A stretch of DNA of 64,000 nucleotides from Ochrobactrum vermis (GCF_002975205.1 NZ_PCOC01000002.1:186001-250000); one strand, 5' to 3'; positions 16,929 to 25,427 are shown, counted from the first letter of the stretch. Numbers and translations: made by a program. The notes: generated from the letters alone by a model not told the origin.

Positions 16929-17412
16929 CAGTGGCTGTACGCTAGAATTCTATCATCCTTGGCCTGATCGACTTCTTCCGCCTGTTCCGGGTTGATCGCT
17001 GATCGGGCAGTCTCATTCGTAGCCGACTACCAGACTATCATTTGGACACCGGATCGAAGGACGTGACGACCAATGGACGGCGGTCGTTTGCACGTTGTTT
17101 GCCCTTGCCCTCGGGCTGCCGATTGATCGGCGAACAGTGTCCACAACAACACCGAAGGCCAGTTGCGGCCCTCCGCTGCCCGCTTGAGGTAACCTTTCTG
17201 TTCTGCATGCAGGTCTCTTCGCGGCCCGGCCCGCGGCTGCTGGCAGAGGATCGACTTATGAGGCATTTCGTGGCAGCCGGTTTAAGACTGCGGACGCACA
17301 AGGACGCGTGAGGTTCGCTTTCCTTCGAGACAATTTGTAGACGACCGCCGCCGAGGGTCGTGCCGTGACATCCACGCCCTTGAGACGGAGGAACCTGTGT
17401 AACTCGCGTCTT
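16929..17412. other. No supported gene
   Basis: A 484-base convergent intergenic region between the lipoprotein hydrolase and the second DUF1254 gene. Three overlapping frames of about 80-90 codons occur on both strands at 17027-17311, none with a ribosome site or a recognisable domain. I see no IS end, RNA gene or clear terminator. Confidence 0.35.
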
Positions 17413-18855
17413 CTATGAAACTCGCTGTACCCCGGGCGGCTGCCATGTCCCTCCACCCGCTGGCAAGATGGAAGGTGGTGTAGTCTTCGGCCAATAAAGC
17501 CGCATCACGAGATAGATTGTACCATCTGGGGCAGGAAGCCAATTTGCTTCCTTGTCCGCACCAGGGTTTTCTTTTTGAATGTACAGTGTCAGCGAGCCAT
17601 CGACGTCCTTCTTCATCTCCGACAACATTGGCGAATTGATGAGGTAGCGATTGACCGGATTCTTGACCAATAATTGGCTCTTACCGTCATACATCGTTAC
17701 CGACCAGAAGGCGTTGACCGGCGGCAACTGGCCGGGTGCGAAGGTGATGGTGTAGTTATTCTTGCTGCCGTCGAGCGGCTTACCTGTCGCATCCGTTCTG
17801 GTGAACGGGTACATGGCCTCGACCGCATCGTTGCCATAGAGGCCGGCCTTGGCGGTCGCTGCCCGCAGCAACCAATCGCCGTTGTAGAAGGCCTCGTCGC
17901 CAGGAAGTGAGCTGACATTCCAGCCATTAATGGGTTTGTTTCCGTTGGCCAACCAATTGGTCACCTTGTCATCACCCTGCTTCATGCCTATCAGTATTTC
18001 GGCCTTATATTCGAGCGGCAGATCTTTGAACTCCAACCTCTTGCCTGGACCGATGCCAATCTTCGCTAGTTTCGCGCGAATCTCTTTGTCCCTTGACGTC
18101 TCAGGAACGAACTGCAGCGCTGCCTCGAGATACTGGAAGAAGTTCTCCTTGATGCCAGCAGTAGTGGCAGGAAGAAACTCGATCGTTGGCGCGGCGCGGC
18201 TAGCGGGTTGATTGAGAAACGCAGAAAGCGGCGCCGCCTTGTAGCCGCCCTGGATTTTTTCGACGTTCGGCATGTCGTCGGAGTTGAAGAGTTGAGTGCG
18301 GAAAAGCGCGAGTGTGAACGCCGTCGTCGATTGGAAGACCTTCTTGATCCCTTTGATCGTTTCACCCTTCCAACCTGGGCCGACCACCAGATAGTCGCCT
18401 GGCTCGGCCTGCGTAGCACGCGTGCCGATATAGCCGAAATTGTAGGTATTGCCGTCGATGAGCTGAACAGAGTAGTAGCGGTCTTTTTCGACCGGAGGCA
18501 CCGAGATAACCATCGGTTCAGCGCGCAAATCCAGCCAGATGAAGGAGTATGGGGTGTCGCTGTTCGGCGTGATGATCGCCGTATCTTCGGGGCTCGCGAC
18601 CGTATGCATATTGTTGATTTCGTTGAACGGTGCCTTGAACTGTCCGGAGTTCTTGTCGACGGCGAACTCATGCATGACCGCATAGTTCATCACGAGCGGC
18701 AGGCCGTAGATGAAGCCTTCCTCGCCGATACTCCTGGCCTCCAGTAGGCTGGGCCCTTCGGCTTTGTCCTGCGCCACAGCCGTTGTGGACTTCGCCATCG
18801 CGGTGACGAGTACGGCCATCGCGGCTGAGCGAAGCAGATCGCGTTTTGTTAGCAT
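17413..18855 (-). CDS. DUF1254/DUF1214 exported protein, second copy
   Basis: A 480-residue exported protein with signal peptide (LLRSAAMAVLVTAMAKSTTAVAQ, residues about 7-29). DUF1254 signatures: EEGFIYGLPLVMNYAVMHEF, then NSDTPYSFIWLDLRAEPMV, then RYYSVQLIDGNTYNFGYIGT. The DUF1214 half has NAFWSVTMYDGKSQLLVKNP and ends with TIYLVMRLYWPKTTPPS. It is only distantly similar to the 11551-13071 protein, so these are not a recent duplication. GAAAGGA lies 7 bases before the ATG. Palindrome E is 321 bases upstream, farther than at the other genes. Function unknown. Confidence 0.85.
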   Translation of the reverse strand: MLTKRDLLRSAAMAVLVTAMAKSTTAVAQDKAEGPSLLEARSIGEEGFIYGLPLVMNYAVMHEFAVDKNSGQFKAPFNEINNMHTVASPEDTAIITPNSDTPYSFIWLDLRAEPMVISVPPVEKDRYYSVQLIDGNTYNFGYIGTRATQAEPGDYLVVGPGWKGETIKGIKKVFQSTTAFTLALFRTQLFNSDDMPNVEKIQGGYKAAPLSAFLNQPASRAAPTIEFLPATTAGIKENFFQYLEAALQFVPETSRDKEIRAKLAKIGIGPGKRLEFKDLPLEYKAEILIGMKQGDDKVTNWLANGNKPINGWNVSSLPGDEAFYNGDWLLRAATAKAGLYGNDAVEAMYPFTRTDATGKPLDGSKNNYTITFAPGQLPPVNAFWSVTMYDGKSQLLVKNPVNRYLINSPMLSEMKKDVDGSLTLYIQKENPGADKEANWLPAPDGTIYLVMRLYWPKTTPPSILPAGGGTWQPPGVQRVS

Positions 18856-19166
18856 TTGAATGTCCTTTCGGTTCGAAGCGTGCGATCAGGCATGCTTGAG
18901 TAGCAGGATAAGGTCATGCGTCCGCGGAGATCGATAAGATTGTGCCGATCGGGCCAGAGCCGTGGTCATAGTTCAATTGGAGAGGTGGGCGTTATTCCCA
19001 TGTCGAGCATCGCTGAGACAGCCAGCGTCAGGGATGAATTTCGAAACAGGGTCGATGCGTTCGTGAACAAGGCATTGCTCTCCGTCTGATGCCGAGGCCT
19101 GATGGTAAACCAGGCCGGGATGGTCTCATGTCCCGGCAGAATGACGGAACTGGGCGGAAAAGAAAC
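18856..19166. other. Long leader or intergenic region with two small hairpins
   Basis: This 311-base stretch separates the second DUF1254 gene from palindrome E. It holds two small inverted repeats, GGCCTG/CAGGCC (near 19095-19115) and CGGGA/TCCCG (near 19116-19136). A minus-strand 34-codon frame from TTG at 19070 has GGAGAG 7 bases upstream and sits 106 bases from the palindrome centre, so it may be a small gene; a 29-codon plus frame opposes it. Neither is accepted without homology. Confidence 0.3.
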
Positions 19167-19185
19167 GTATGTTACTGTAGCATAC
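19167..19185. promoter_or_regulatory. Shared inverted-repeat site E (near-perfect)
   Basis: GTATGTTAC-T-GTAGCATAC, eight of nine arm positions symmetric. It lies 6 bases past the stop codon of the 19191-21008 gene and 321 bases (centre) upstream of the second DUF1254 gene, both read on the minus strand. Confidence 0.55.
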
Positions 19186-19190
19186 GGCTT

Positions 19191-21008
19191 TCAACGGCCG
19201 TCTAAGACGTAGAAAACCCTGAAGTCAGCTTCGACGTCCGTCGCGCTTGGTACTGGCAATCCGGCGCGGCGAAGCGCTTCAATTATACGCATACTGTCCT
19301 TCGACTGCAGGTTTCTCTTCCGGTTTTCGGCCACGATGTTGGGCAGATAGTCAGGGCGCATTTTCATGAATACCTCGCCCTCGCGCTTCGCCTCTGCCAA
19401 CAGCCCCGCCTCAGAGTAGATGACCGCCGCAACGCCGTGGAAGAGTGGAAACTTCTTCAGGTCGGCTTTGCGGATCAGCCGTACCGCTTTGTCGTGATCC
19501 TCAAGCATGCATGCGATCAGGGCACGCGTCCCGAAGTAATATCCCGCTCCGCCGGGGTTGAGTTTGATCGCACGATCCAGCAGTTCCGCGCCACGCTCCC
19601 ATTGCCCCGAGAACGCGACGCGCGTTCCGAGCTCGCCGAGGAACTCCGTGTCGTTTGGGTTGGCAGCGAGCGCCTCCTCGCCGACTTCGAACGCCTCCTT
19701 CGTCTCGTTGTTGAAGAACAGCGCCGCCATGAGCGCCTGAAGGGCGCGCATGTTTCCGGGTTCAAGCGAGACTCCCCGGCGCGCTGAACCGAGCGCGCGC
19801 TCCATCGCGGACCCCTTGTCACTCTGCGGATTGAACTCGAACCGACCTTCGTCGAGATAGATGATCGAGAGCATCGACCACGCCGTCGCATAGGTGGGGA
19901 AACGAGTCACCGCGCGCTCGAGGCAATCACGGGCTGTCAGATGCGCTTCCGGGTTCAACTGCTCGCGGTACGCGTAGAAGCGCAGCGTGCAGTCATGAAC
20001 GCCAACGTCGTCTGGCGGCGAGTTGACCGCCAATGATTTCGCGATGATGCCGTATGGCTGGGCGATCGCGGTCGCTACTTTGCTGGCAACGTCGGACTGG
20101 ATGGCGAAGGATTCATGTGTGTCCAGATCGTCGTCGTAGTTCTGCGACCACAGGATGGATCCGTTGGAGGTGTCGACGAGGCGCACCGTCACGCGGACCT
20201 TGTTCCCTGCAACGCGGACCCCTCCTGCGAGAAGGTAATGCGCGCCCAGTCCGTCGCGCACCTGCGATGCCGCGACACCGGGAGGCAATGCCTTCGACGT
20301 CTCGCGACCGAAAACCGTGATCTCTTTGAAGCGGGGAAGGGCAGTGAGGAGTTCCTCAGTCAGCCCGGCGGCATAGCGTGCAGCCTGGGGGCCATCTCCC
20401 ATATTAGCGAACGGGGCGATCACGAGCGTTGGCTCGTGCGGAACCTGTCCGGTGGATCGACGGGTGTCGGGGCCCGTCAGAGCGCCCGCGAAATAACCAA
20501 GCCCCGCGCAGAGGAACGCCACGAAAAAGGCCAGCAGGGGCCAGCAGGGACGCCGCACTGCGAAGGACTGGCGTGCGATCAGGGCTTCGTTCGGCTCGTT
20601 GGCGGTCTCTTCCGTCGGCGCATCATTCCAGGTGAAAGTCGGCACGTAGCCGCCCTTGGGGATGTCGATCCGGATCGGATCGTTTTGCCCGGCAATGAGA
20701 TAGTAGCGTTCGATGAGCCGGCGCAGCCGTCCGGCCTCGATCCGCACGACTGGATCGTCCTGGGAAAATCCCGCGCTTCTGTCGAACACTTCGATGGCGA
20801 CGGAATAAGCCTTGAGACGGTTCGCCCGGCCTGCGAGCGTTTCATCGGTGATATATTTTAGGAAGGCTGCGCCGCGTCCTCCGCTGGGAAATTCGCGACT
20901 GGAAAGAATTCGCTCAAGCTGTGCCCTGACCTCATCTTGGGTCGGACAGGGGCGCTCCGCCCGCTCAACCGGCGGCGACACCGAGGTCTGCATTTGCATT
21001 TCCCCCAT
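19191..21008 (-). CDS. Membrane-anchored winged-helix-like/TPR protein (adenylate-cyclase-like TPR family)
   Basis: A 605-residue protein of a type common in rhizobia and often annotated adenylate cyclase, although no cyclase domain is visible. Residues about 25-125 resemble a divergent winged helix, ending RLRRLIERYY and IPKGGYVPTF, like the C-terminal wing of CadC/OmpR-type domains. One membrane helix follows (about 155-178, LLAFFVAFLCAGLGYFAGAL). Residues about 193-330 resemble the TolB-N/FlgO-like domain (VIAPFANMGDGPQAARYAAG). TPR-like helical repeats fill 340-580. The start could be 21008, 20999 or 20993; GGGGGAA best fits the last. Its place beside five shared palindromes makes it a candidate regulator, which is inference only. 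Confidence 0.7.
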   Translation of the reverse strand: MGEMQMQTSVSPPVERAERPCPTQDEVRAQLERILSSREFPSGGRGAAFLKYITDETLAGRANRLKAYSVAIEVFDRSAGFSQDDPVVRIEAGRLRRLIERYYLIAGQNDPIRIDIPKGGYVPTFTWNDAPTEETANEPNEALIARQSFAVRRPCWPLLAFFVAFLCAGLGYFAGALTGPDTRRSTGQVPHEPTLVIAPFANMGDGPQAARYAAGLTEELLTALPRFKEITVFGRETSKALPPGVAASQVRDGLGAHYLLAGGVRVAGNKVRVTVRLVDTSNGSILWSQNYDDDLDTHESFAIQSDVASKVATAIAQPYGIIAKSLAVNSPPDDVGVHDCTLRFYAYREQLNPEAHLTARDCLERAVTRFPTYATAWSMLSIIYLDEGRFEFNPQSDKGSAMERALGSARRGVSLEPGNMRALQALMAALFFNNETKEAFEVGEEALAANPNDTEFLGELGTRVAFSGQWERGAELLDRAIKLNPGGAGYYFGTRALIACMLEDHDKAVRLIRKADLKKFPLFHGVAAVIYSEAGLLAEAKREGEVFMKMRPDYLPNIVAENRKRNLQSKDSMRIIEALRRAGLPVPSATDVEADFRVFYVLDGR

Positions 21009-21289
21009 CCGTCACAGAATAGGCCGACGGTTATTGTTTTTCTTGAAAAAAGTCCCGTTTGCAATCTACCTCCCGAAAAGAATTCCGTCCACTGTTGAAG
21101 GAGGCGTTTGAGTAAGCAATGTCTATCTTACACATGCATCGTACGTCAGAGCAGCAAATCGGATCCAGCTTCCAACCTCGATGATTACGCATACATTTTA
21201 GGATTCTTGGCAATTCGTTCGTTTCAGTGATGAAATGTTTGTTTTGCTTATCGGCATCTGGGTTGTTCGCGAACCTTGGCTGGTGCCCA

Positions 21290-21646
21290 TCAACCTAAAC
21301 GTGATGGGTCGAATAGCACCATAAGGAGCTCTGCCAAAGCCGTGTCTTCTTGCACTAGGCGATATTTGGCTCGCACTTTATCTTCGCCGTTATGAGCGAA
21401 GACGAATGGAACTTTGCGATTTGAAAGTGACAAAATGACTGGCGCAAACTTGAGGGGTATCACGCTCGAGTCCAGAATTGATTCAACAATATGCAATAGA
21501 CGCAGCATCATCAGCGCACTGGTGGGGCTTGTCACGGGACCTAGAATGGTGGCTCCAAGCGCTTCCAGTTTAGTGCGAACGGCAGGATCTACAAAATCGC
21601 CTGCACCAAACATCAGTATCCGGGCGCCATCGACGAGCGCCGCCAT
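21290..21646 (-). CDS. Degenerate response-regulator receiver-like protein
   Basis: A 118-residue single-domain protein with the spacing of a receiver domain. It has a first strand (ARILMFGAGDF), a helix ending KLEALGATILGPVTSPTSAL as in rhizobial single-domain receivers, and a late strand KVPFVFAHNGEDKV resembling the Thr/Lys-containing end. The acidic pair and the phospho-acceptor Asp are not where expected: the third-strand position reads FAPVILSLSNR. It is therefore probably not phosphorylated in the usual way. It lies between an IS903-type element and the membrane TPR gene. The ribosome site is not obvious. Confidence 0.55.
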   Translation of the reverse strand: MAALVDGARILMFGAGDFVDPAVRTKLEALGATILGPVTSPTSALMMLRLLHIVESILDSSVIPLKFAPVILSLSNRKVPFVFAHNGEDKVRAKYRLVQEDTALAELLMVLFDPSRLG

Positions 21647-21742
21647 TTCCCCAAGCCCCAGTCATCATGGATAGTCTAGCAAGTCATGCTTTCTGCGCCA
21701 CCCCCCACAATATCTGAAAGCAATATTGTAGAATAGTGAAAA

Positions 21743-22878
21743 TGAGCTTTGGTGCAGCGATCACTCTCTAGACGCAATTTGATCTTTGAAGTTGGTTTTT
21801 ATGTTGTCGTTTGCTTGACGCGGACGGAATCCGGGCGTGCGCATACCAACTTCCGATTGAGAATGCTGCAACGGCGTGAAGCTTCCGCCTGCTGATTGAT
21901 GAATGAACGCGCGTTCAAATGATGACCGCCGTTTCGCTTATAACGGCTCACGGTGGTTTCAACCAAGGAACGCTTTCCGTAATCATTGTCTGTCTGCCAT
22001 CGCATGCGGCCGTCTGTTTCAACGCTGTTCACATGTGCTTCACGCTGTGTCGGTGGGCCGTGGATTTCTTTGACGATAGATTGCGGACGAGGCGGAATGA
22101 CAATCTTTGCTGACGCGCTGCGCTGCCTGATTTTATCGTAAGACGACTGACCATCATACGCCCCATCTGCGGCGAATTGGTCTATCGTTGTTTGTATTTG
22201 ATCAAGCAAGCTTTCAAGCTGACTGACGTCACTTGTATTCTGATCGGCAAGCACTTCGGCAACGATGTCACCACTGTCAGCATCAATGGCTATATGCAGC
22301 TTGCGCCATTGTCTAAGGGCTTTCACACCGTACTTTTCCTCAAGCCAATGGCCCGTGCCAAAGATCTTCAAGCCTGTGCTATCAACAACGACATGCAAGG
22401 GACCGTCTGATGGTGTACTATTTACCGCTTGTTGCATATTCCTACGCGAATGACCGGACCGCCGACGTAAAATCGTGTGATCCGGGACAAGCCGTTTCAG
22501 CTGCATCAACTTGAAAAGAGATGTCACAAATCCTTCGATTTGGCGCAGTGGAAGTCCAAGCACCAGTCCCAATGTCAAAACGGTTTCAATCGCCATACCC
22601 GAATAGCGGGGCTGGCCACCGCGTGCTCTTCTCTTCACGGCATGCCATGCTGCAATAGCTTCATCGCTCATCCAGAACGTAATGCTGCCGCGCTGACGTA
22701 AGCCTGCTTCATACTCCCGCCAGCTCTTCAGTTTGAACTTTTGCTTGCCGATGTGGTGACGGCGATTGGCATTATGTTTGAACGGCATCGCGACAGTGTC
22801 CCGTTGTCAGAAACCGCCCAAATATCCAATACTCATGAATAATTTGGACATAAAACGCGATCGCTGCACCAAAGCTCA
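21743..22878 (-). mobile_element. IS5-family (IS903-group) element
   Basis: Perfect 20-bp terminal repeats, TGAGCTTTGGTGCAGCGATC at 21743-21762 and its complement at 22859-22878, enclose a 1136-bp element with one transposase gene. No matching 9-bp target duplication is visible at the flanks, so the copy may have lost one flank by recombination or deletion. It interrupts a small gene on its right side (22879-22982). Confidence 0.88.
21799..22788 (-). CDS. IS5-family transposase (IS903 group)
   Basis: A 329-residue intact DDE transposase. Family landmarks in order are KFKLKSWREYEAGLRQRGS near the N-terminus, the first catalytic Asp in VVDSTGLKIFG, the WRKLHIAIDADSGDIVAEVL segment, the second Asp in AADGAYDGQ, and the Glu-containing YGKRSLVETTVSRYK. 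The C-terminus has extra residues beyond the usual CxR end. No frameshift or stop interrupts it, so the element may still be able to transpose. Confidence 0.92.
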   Translation of the reverse strand: MPFKHNANRRHHIGKQKFKLKSWREYEAGLRQRGSITFWMSDEAIAAWHAVKRRARGGQPRYSGMAIETVLTLGLVLGLPLRQIEGFVTSLFKLMQLKRLVPDHTILRRRSGHSRRNMQQAVNSTPSDGPLHVVVDSTGLKIFGTGHWLEEKYGVKALRQWRKLHIAIDADSGDIVAEVLADQNTSDVSQLESLLDQIQTTIDQFAADGAYDGQSSYDKIRQRSASAKIVIPPRPQSIVKEIHGPPTQREAHVNSVETDGRMRWQTDNDYGKRSLVETTVSRYKRNGGHHLNARSFINQQAEASRRCSILNRKLVCARPDSVRVKQTTT

Positions 22879-22982
22879 CTCACGCCGCTGCCGATCTTGA
22901 TGTCCTGAAGGGCTGCGGCCGTCTTTTGCTGTTGCAGAAACTGCAATCGCTCAACGATGCGCCGTTTCAGATCCATCAGCAT
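22879..22982 (-). pseudogene. Small conserved gene truncated by the IS903-type element
   Basis: From ATG at 22982 (or 22976) the frame reads MLMDLKRRIVERLQFLQQQK then TAAALQDIKIGSGVSE. The pattern, a helical start followed by KIG.RVSF-like strand, resembles a small protein often found on rhizobial replicons. Its body is missing: at 22878 the frame enters the IS terminal repeat. The remainder is not found on the other side of the element. Confidence 0.5.
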
Positions 22983-23866
22983 CGCTGCATCCAGACGCGC
23001 AATTGCCCGGTAAAATGGCACCGCCAACCAATCTGCTCCGGTTACCCTCCGCACCCTTCGCGGAGCCTCAATATTGACTCTATTATTACATTGAAAAATA
23101 TAGCCGTTTTCGGAGAAACTAAAACTAAGAAGGCTTTAGTTTTCGTCTGGCTGACAACTAATATCCACTATTGAGAGGAGCATTTGCTGCGAGAGAAGGT
23201 TCCGATGCAACAGCGTTAGCGAAACCTTTTTACATTTTCGATGCTACCCTAATTTGGTTAAGAAAACCATCCCCTAAGGGTAGGATGCCCCGACAACCAA
23301 CAGGCTCATATAGTTGCGCCAGCCTTCTAGACAGCCCTGCCCCGCACTATCGAAATCGGCAAATAAAAAAGAACTCGGCATTAGAATCGGTAACGAGTCG
23401 AGCATAACTCGGCTTCTCCCTTCTGTAAAAGAGGTTCTTTGGACCTTTTTTCGAGAAGCGCCCCCTCGCCCTCGCAGTACGACCATTAGAACGCGTTGCA
23501 CGCGCTTCCGTCACGCTACTTCAATTTCGTAACTCGTGCGACTTCCTACAAATGAGAGCTGCATCGTGAGCTCGAGCCAGTATGCTGCTACAAAGTTGTA
23601 CTGGCGTACGATGCGCAAGCAACCCGCATAGTTGGCTGTCCAAAGCTGATCTCTAGCCAGGTAGACTGTTGCATACGCTGCAGTTGAAGACTGAGAGCAA
23701 GCTTCAGCTTACATCACGCGAAAAAGCACAGCGCACGTGATAACGCATCGGGCTTCATTTCGCTGACAATTGACGTCTGAACCCTATCTTCATATCCGAA
23801 CCGTCTCGACCTCTTACGGGACCGAAACAATACAGCGGCCATTTTTCAGAGACTGAGGCTATGACC

Positions 23867-23894
23867 GCCATCATTTCGGTATCGCAATGATGGC
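23867..23894. promoter_or_regulatory. Inverted repeat upstream of repA
   Basis: GCCATCATT (23867-23875) and AATGATGGC (23886-23894) form a perfect 9-bp inverted repeat with a 10-base centre, 326 bases before repA. It could be a RepA operator or part of the partition region; both are inferences from position. Confidence 0.4.
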
Positions 23895-24015
23895 CGCGAA
23901 TGCACTTTCTGAGAATCAGTTCAGACACCATCCTCCACTGGAAAAAGATCTCATTCTCTTGTTGAAACAGACTCTTCTCGATTGAAATTCCTGTAGAAAC
24001 AAAGCTGCTGCATTT

Positions 24016-24029
24016 TAGACGGCCGTCTA
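24016..24029. other. parS: Candidate parS (centromere) site 1
   Basis: The perfect 14-bp palindrome TAGACGGCCGTCTA lies 190 bases upstream of repA. A near-identical copy (one base different) overlaps the repA end. repABC replicons carry parS-type palindromes, bound by RepB, at such positions. The sequence differs from the GTT-N8-AAC-like consensus of several rhizobial plasmids. Function is inferred from duplication and position. Confidence 0.55.
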
Positions 24030-24219
24030 TTTTCCATAAAACGACACAAAAACAAATAGATAGAGCATCATTCGTCGAATCGATAAAATTTTGTTTAATT
24101 TTAATGCTGGCACTAACTCTTTGTTAATTAGCCTACCTCTTGCAGTAGAATAAGAATCGGACATAATGACGGTATTTAGGCGGTATCAGTTCCAGTGCCG
24201 TCACTAGGGATCCCAAGTA

Positions 24220-25416
24220 ATGAATACCGCAAATTCAGCAGCAGCTTTGTCGTTTGACGACATGATACTATCGCAAGGGCGCGAGATTTCTCGCAAGCTC
24301 AATCTGCTGCGTCACGAAAACTTTCCGCCGGATGCACGCAAGAGCATGCTGCGTCAGTTTTCTATGGCCGAGGCTGCATATTTCCTTGGTGTCTCTCCTA
24401 GCAATCTCAAGAAACTACATCTGGAAGGCAAAGGCGTCGAGCCTACAATTCTGTCAGGCGGTCGCCGAGCTTATAGTGTCGAACAGATCCAGGAACTGCG
24501 CCAGTGGCTCGATCAGAATGGCCGCGCCGAGGTAAAGCGCTACGTTCCGCATCGTCGCGGCAATGAAAAACTTCAGATCATTGGAGTCGTCAACTTCAAG
24601 GGCGGGTCCGGTAAAACTACGACGGCTGCGCATCTGGCACAACATATGGCCCTGACAGGCCATCGCGTGCTTGCAATCGATCTCGATCCGCAAGCTTCAC
24701 TTTCGGCTCTCCATGGTATTCAGCCAGAACTCGACGATTTTCCGTCTCTGTATGAAGCAATTCGTTACGATTCCGAAAAGAAGCCTATTCGTGAAGTTAT
24801 TCGGCGGACTAATTTCCCGGGACTTGATATTATTCCGGCGATGCTGGAGTTGCAGGAATATGAGTATGATACGCCGCTTGCTATGCAAAATGGCGGTGAG
24901 GGGAAAACATTCTGGAACCGTATCGCCCAGGCTCTGTCTGACGTCGACAGCGATTATGATGTCGTAGTTATCGACTGCCCTCCCCAGCTCGGCTATCTCA
25001 CCCTCACGGCACTCTCGGCGGCAACCTCAGTGCTCATTACCGTCCATCCGCAGATGCTCGATCTTATGTCGATGTCACAGTTTCTGCTCATGCTCGGCGA
25101 TATTCTGAAAACAGTTCGCCAGGCGGGCGGCGCAGTGCAACTCGATTGGTTTCGTTATCTGATCACTCGCTACGAGCCAACCGACGTTCCCCAAGCACAG
25201 ATGGTCGGCTTCATGCAGAGTATGCTCGCCTCGCATATGCTGAAGCACCAGATGCTGAAATCAACTGCGATATCGGATGCTGGCCTTACTAAGCAAACGC
25301 TTTATGAGGTCGATCGTTCATCGATGAATCGCGGTACCTATGATCGCGCCATGGAAGCCATGGAAGCGGTCAATGCTGAAATTCGCAGCCTCATTCACGA
25401 GGCATGGGGGCGCTAG
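24220..25416 (+). CDS. repA: Plasmid partitioning protein RepA (ParA-type ATPase)
   Basis: A 398-residue ParA-family ATPase that, with RepB and parS, segregates the replicon and represses the repABC operon. The N-terminal part holds a helix-turn-helix (AEAAYFLGVSPSNLKKLHLEG, about 50-70). The deviant Walker A motif is KGGSGKTT at 127-134, followed by DLDPQAS (154-160) and the Walker B region VIDCPPQLG (250-258). Length matches RepA proteins of alphaproteobacterial repABC units. It is first in the repA-repB-repC order, 63 bases before repB. Confidence 0.95.
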   Translation: MNTANSAAALSFDDMILSQGREISRKLNLLRHENFPPDARKSMLRQFSMAEAAYFLGVSPSNLKKLHLEGKGVEPTILSGGRRAYSVEQIQELRQWLDQNGRAEVKRYVPHRRGNEKLQIIGVVNFKGGSGKTTTAAHLAQHMALTGHRVLAIDLDPQASLSALHGIQPELDDFPSLYEAIRYDSEKKPIREVIRRTNFPGLDIIPAMLELQEYEYDTPLAMQNGGEGKTFWNRIAQALSDVDSDYDVVVIDCPPQLGYLTLTALSAATSVLITVHPQMLDLMSMSQFLLMLGDILKTVRQAGGAVQLDWFRYLITRYEPTDVPQAQMVGFMQSMLASHMLKHQMLKSTAISDAGLTKQTLYEVDRSSMNRGTYDRAMEAMEAVNAEIRSLIHEAWGR

Positions 25417-25427
25417 ACTGCCGTCTA
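25414..25427. other. parS: Candidate parS (centromere) site 2
   Basis: TAGACTGCCGTCTA overlaps the TAG stop of repA and lies in the repA-repB spacer. It differs from the upstream palindrome at 24016 by one base. A parS copy in this spacer is known in several repABC units. Confidence 0.55.

Larger units (their letters stand above)
22983..24219. other. Non-coding region upstream of repABC
   Basis: About 1.2 kb without a supported gene. Frames at 23171-23407 (plus) and 23274-23501 (minus) overlap each other, lack ribosome sites and resemble no family. Structures seen are a hairpin with AAAACTAA arms near 23126-23148, a 9-bp perfect inverted repeat at 23867-23894, and a 14-bp palindrome at 24016-24029. 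The last 200 bases are AT-rich and should hold the repA promoter. Confidence 0.45.

Noticed and set aside
17027..17311. Three overlapping frames of about 80-90 codons
   Set aside because: No ribosome site, no recognisable domain, two strands compete for the same bases.
19193..19206. CGGCCGTCTA near 19194 as a third parS copy
   Set aside because: Only ten of fourteen bases match and it lies inside the 3' end of a coding sequence, so chance is more likely.
23171..23501. Overlapping frames on both strands upstream of repA
   Set aside because: No ribosome sites or family resemblance; they overlap each other.
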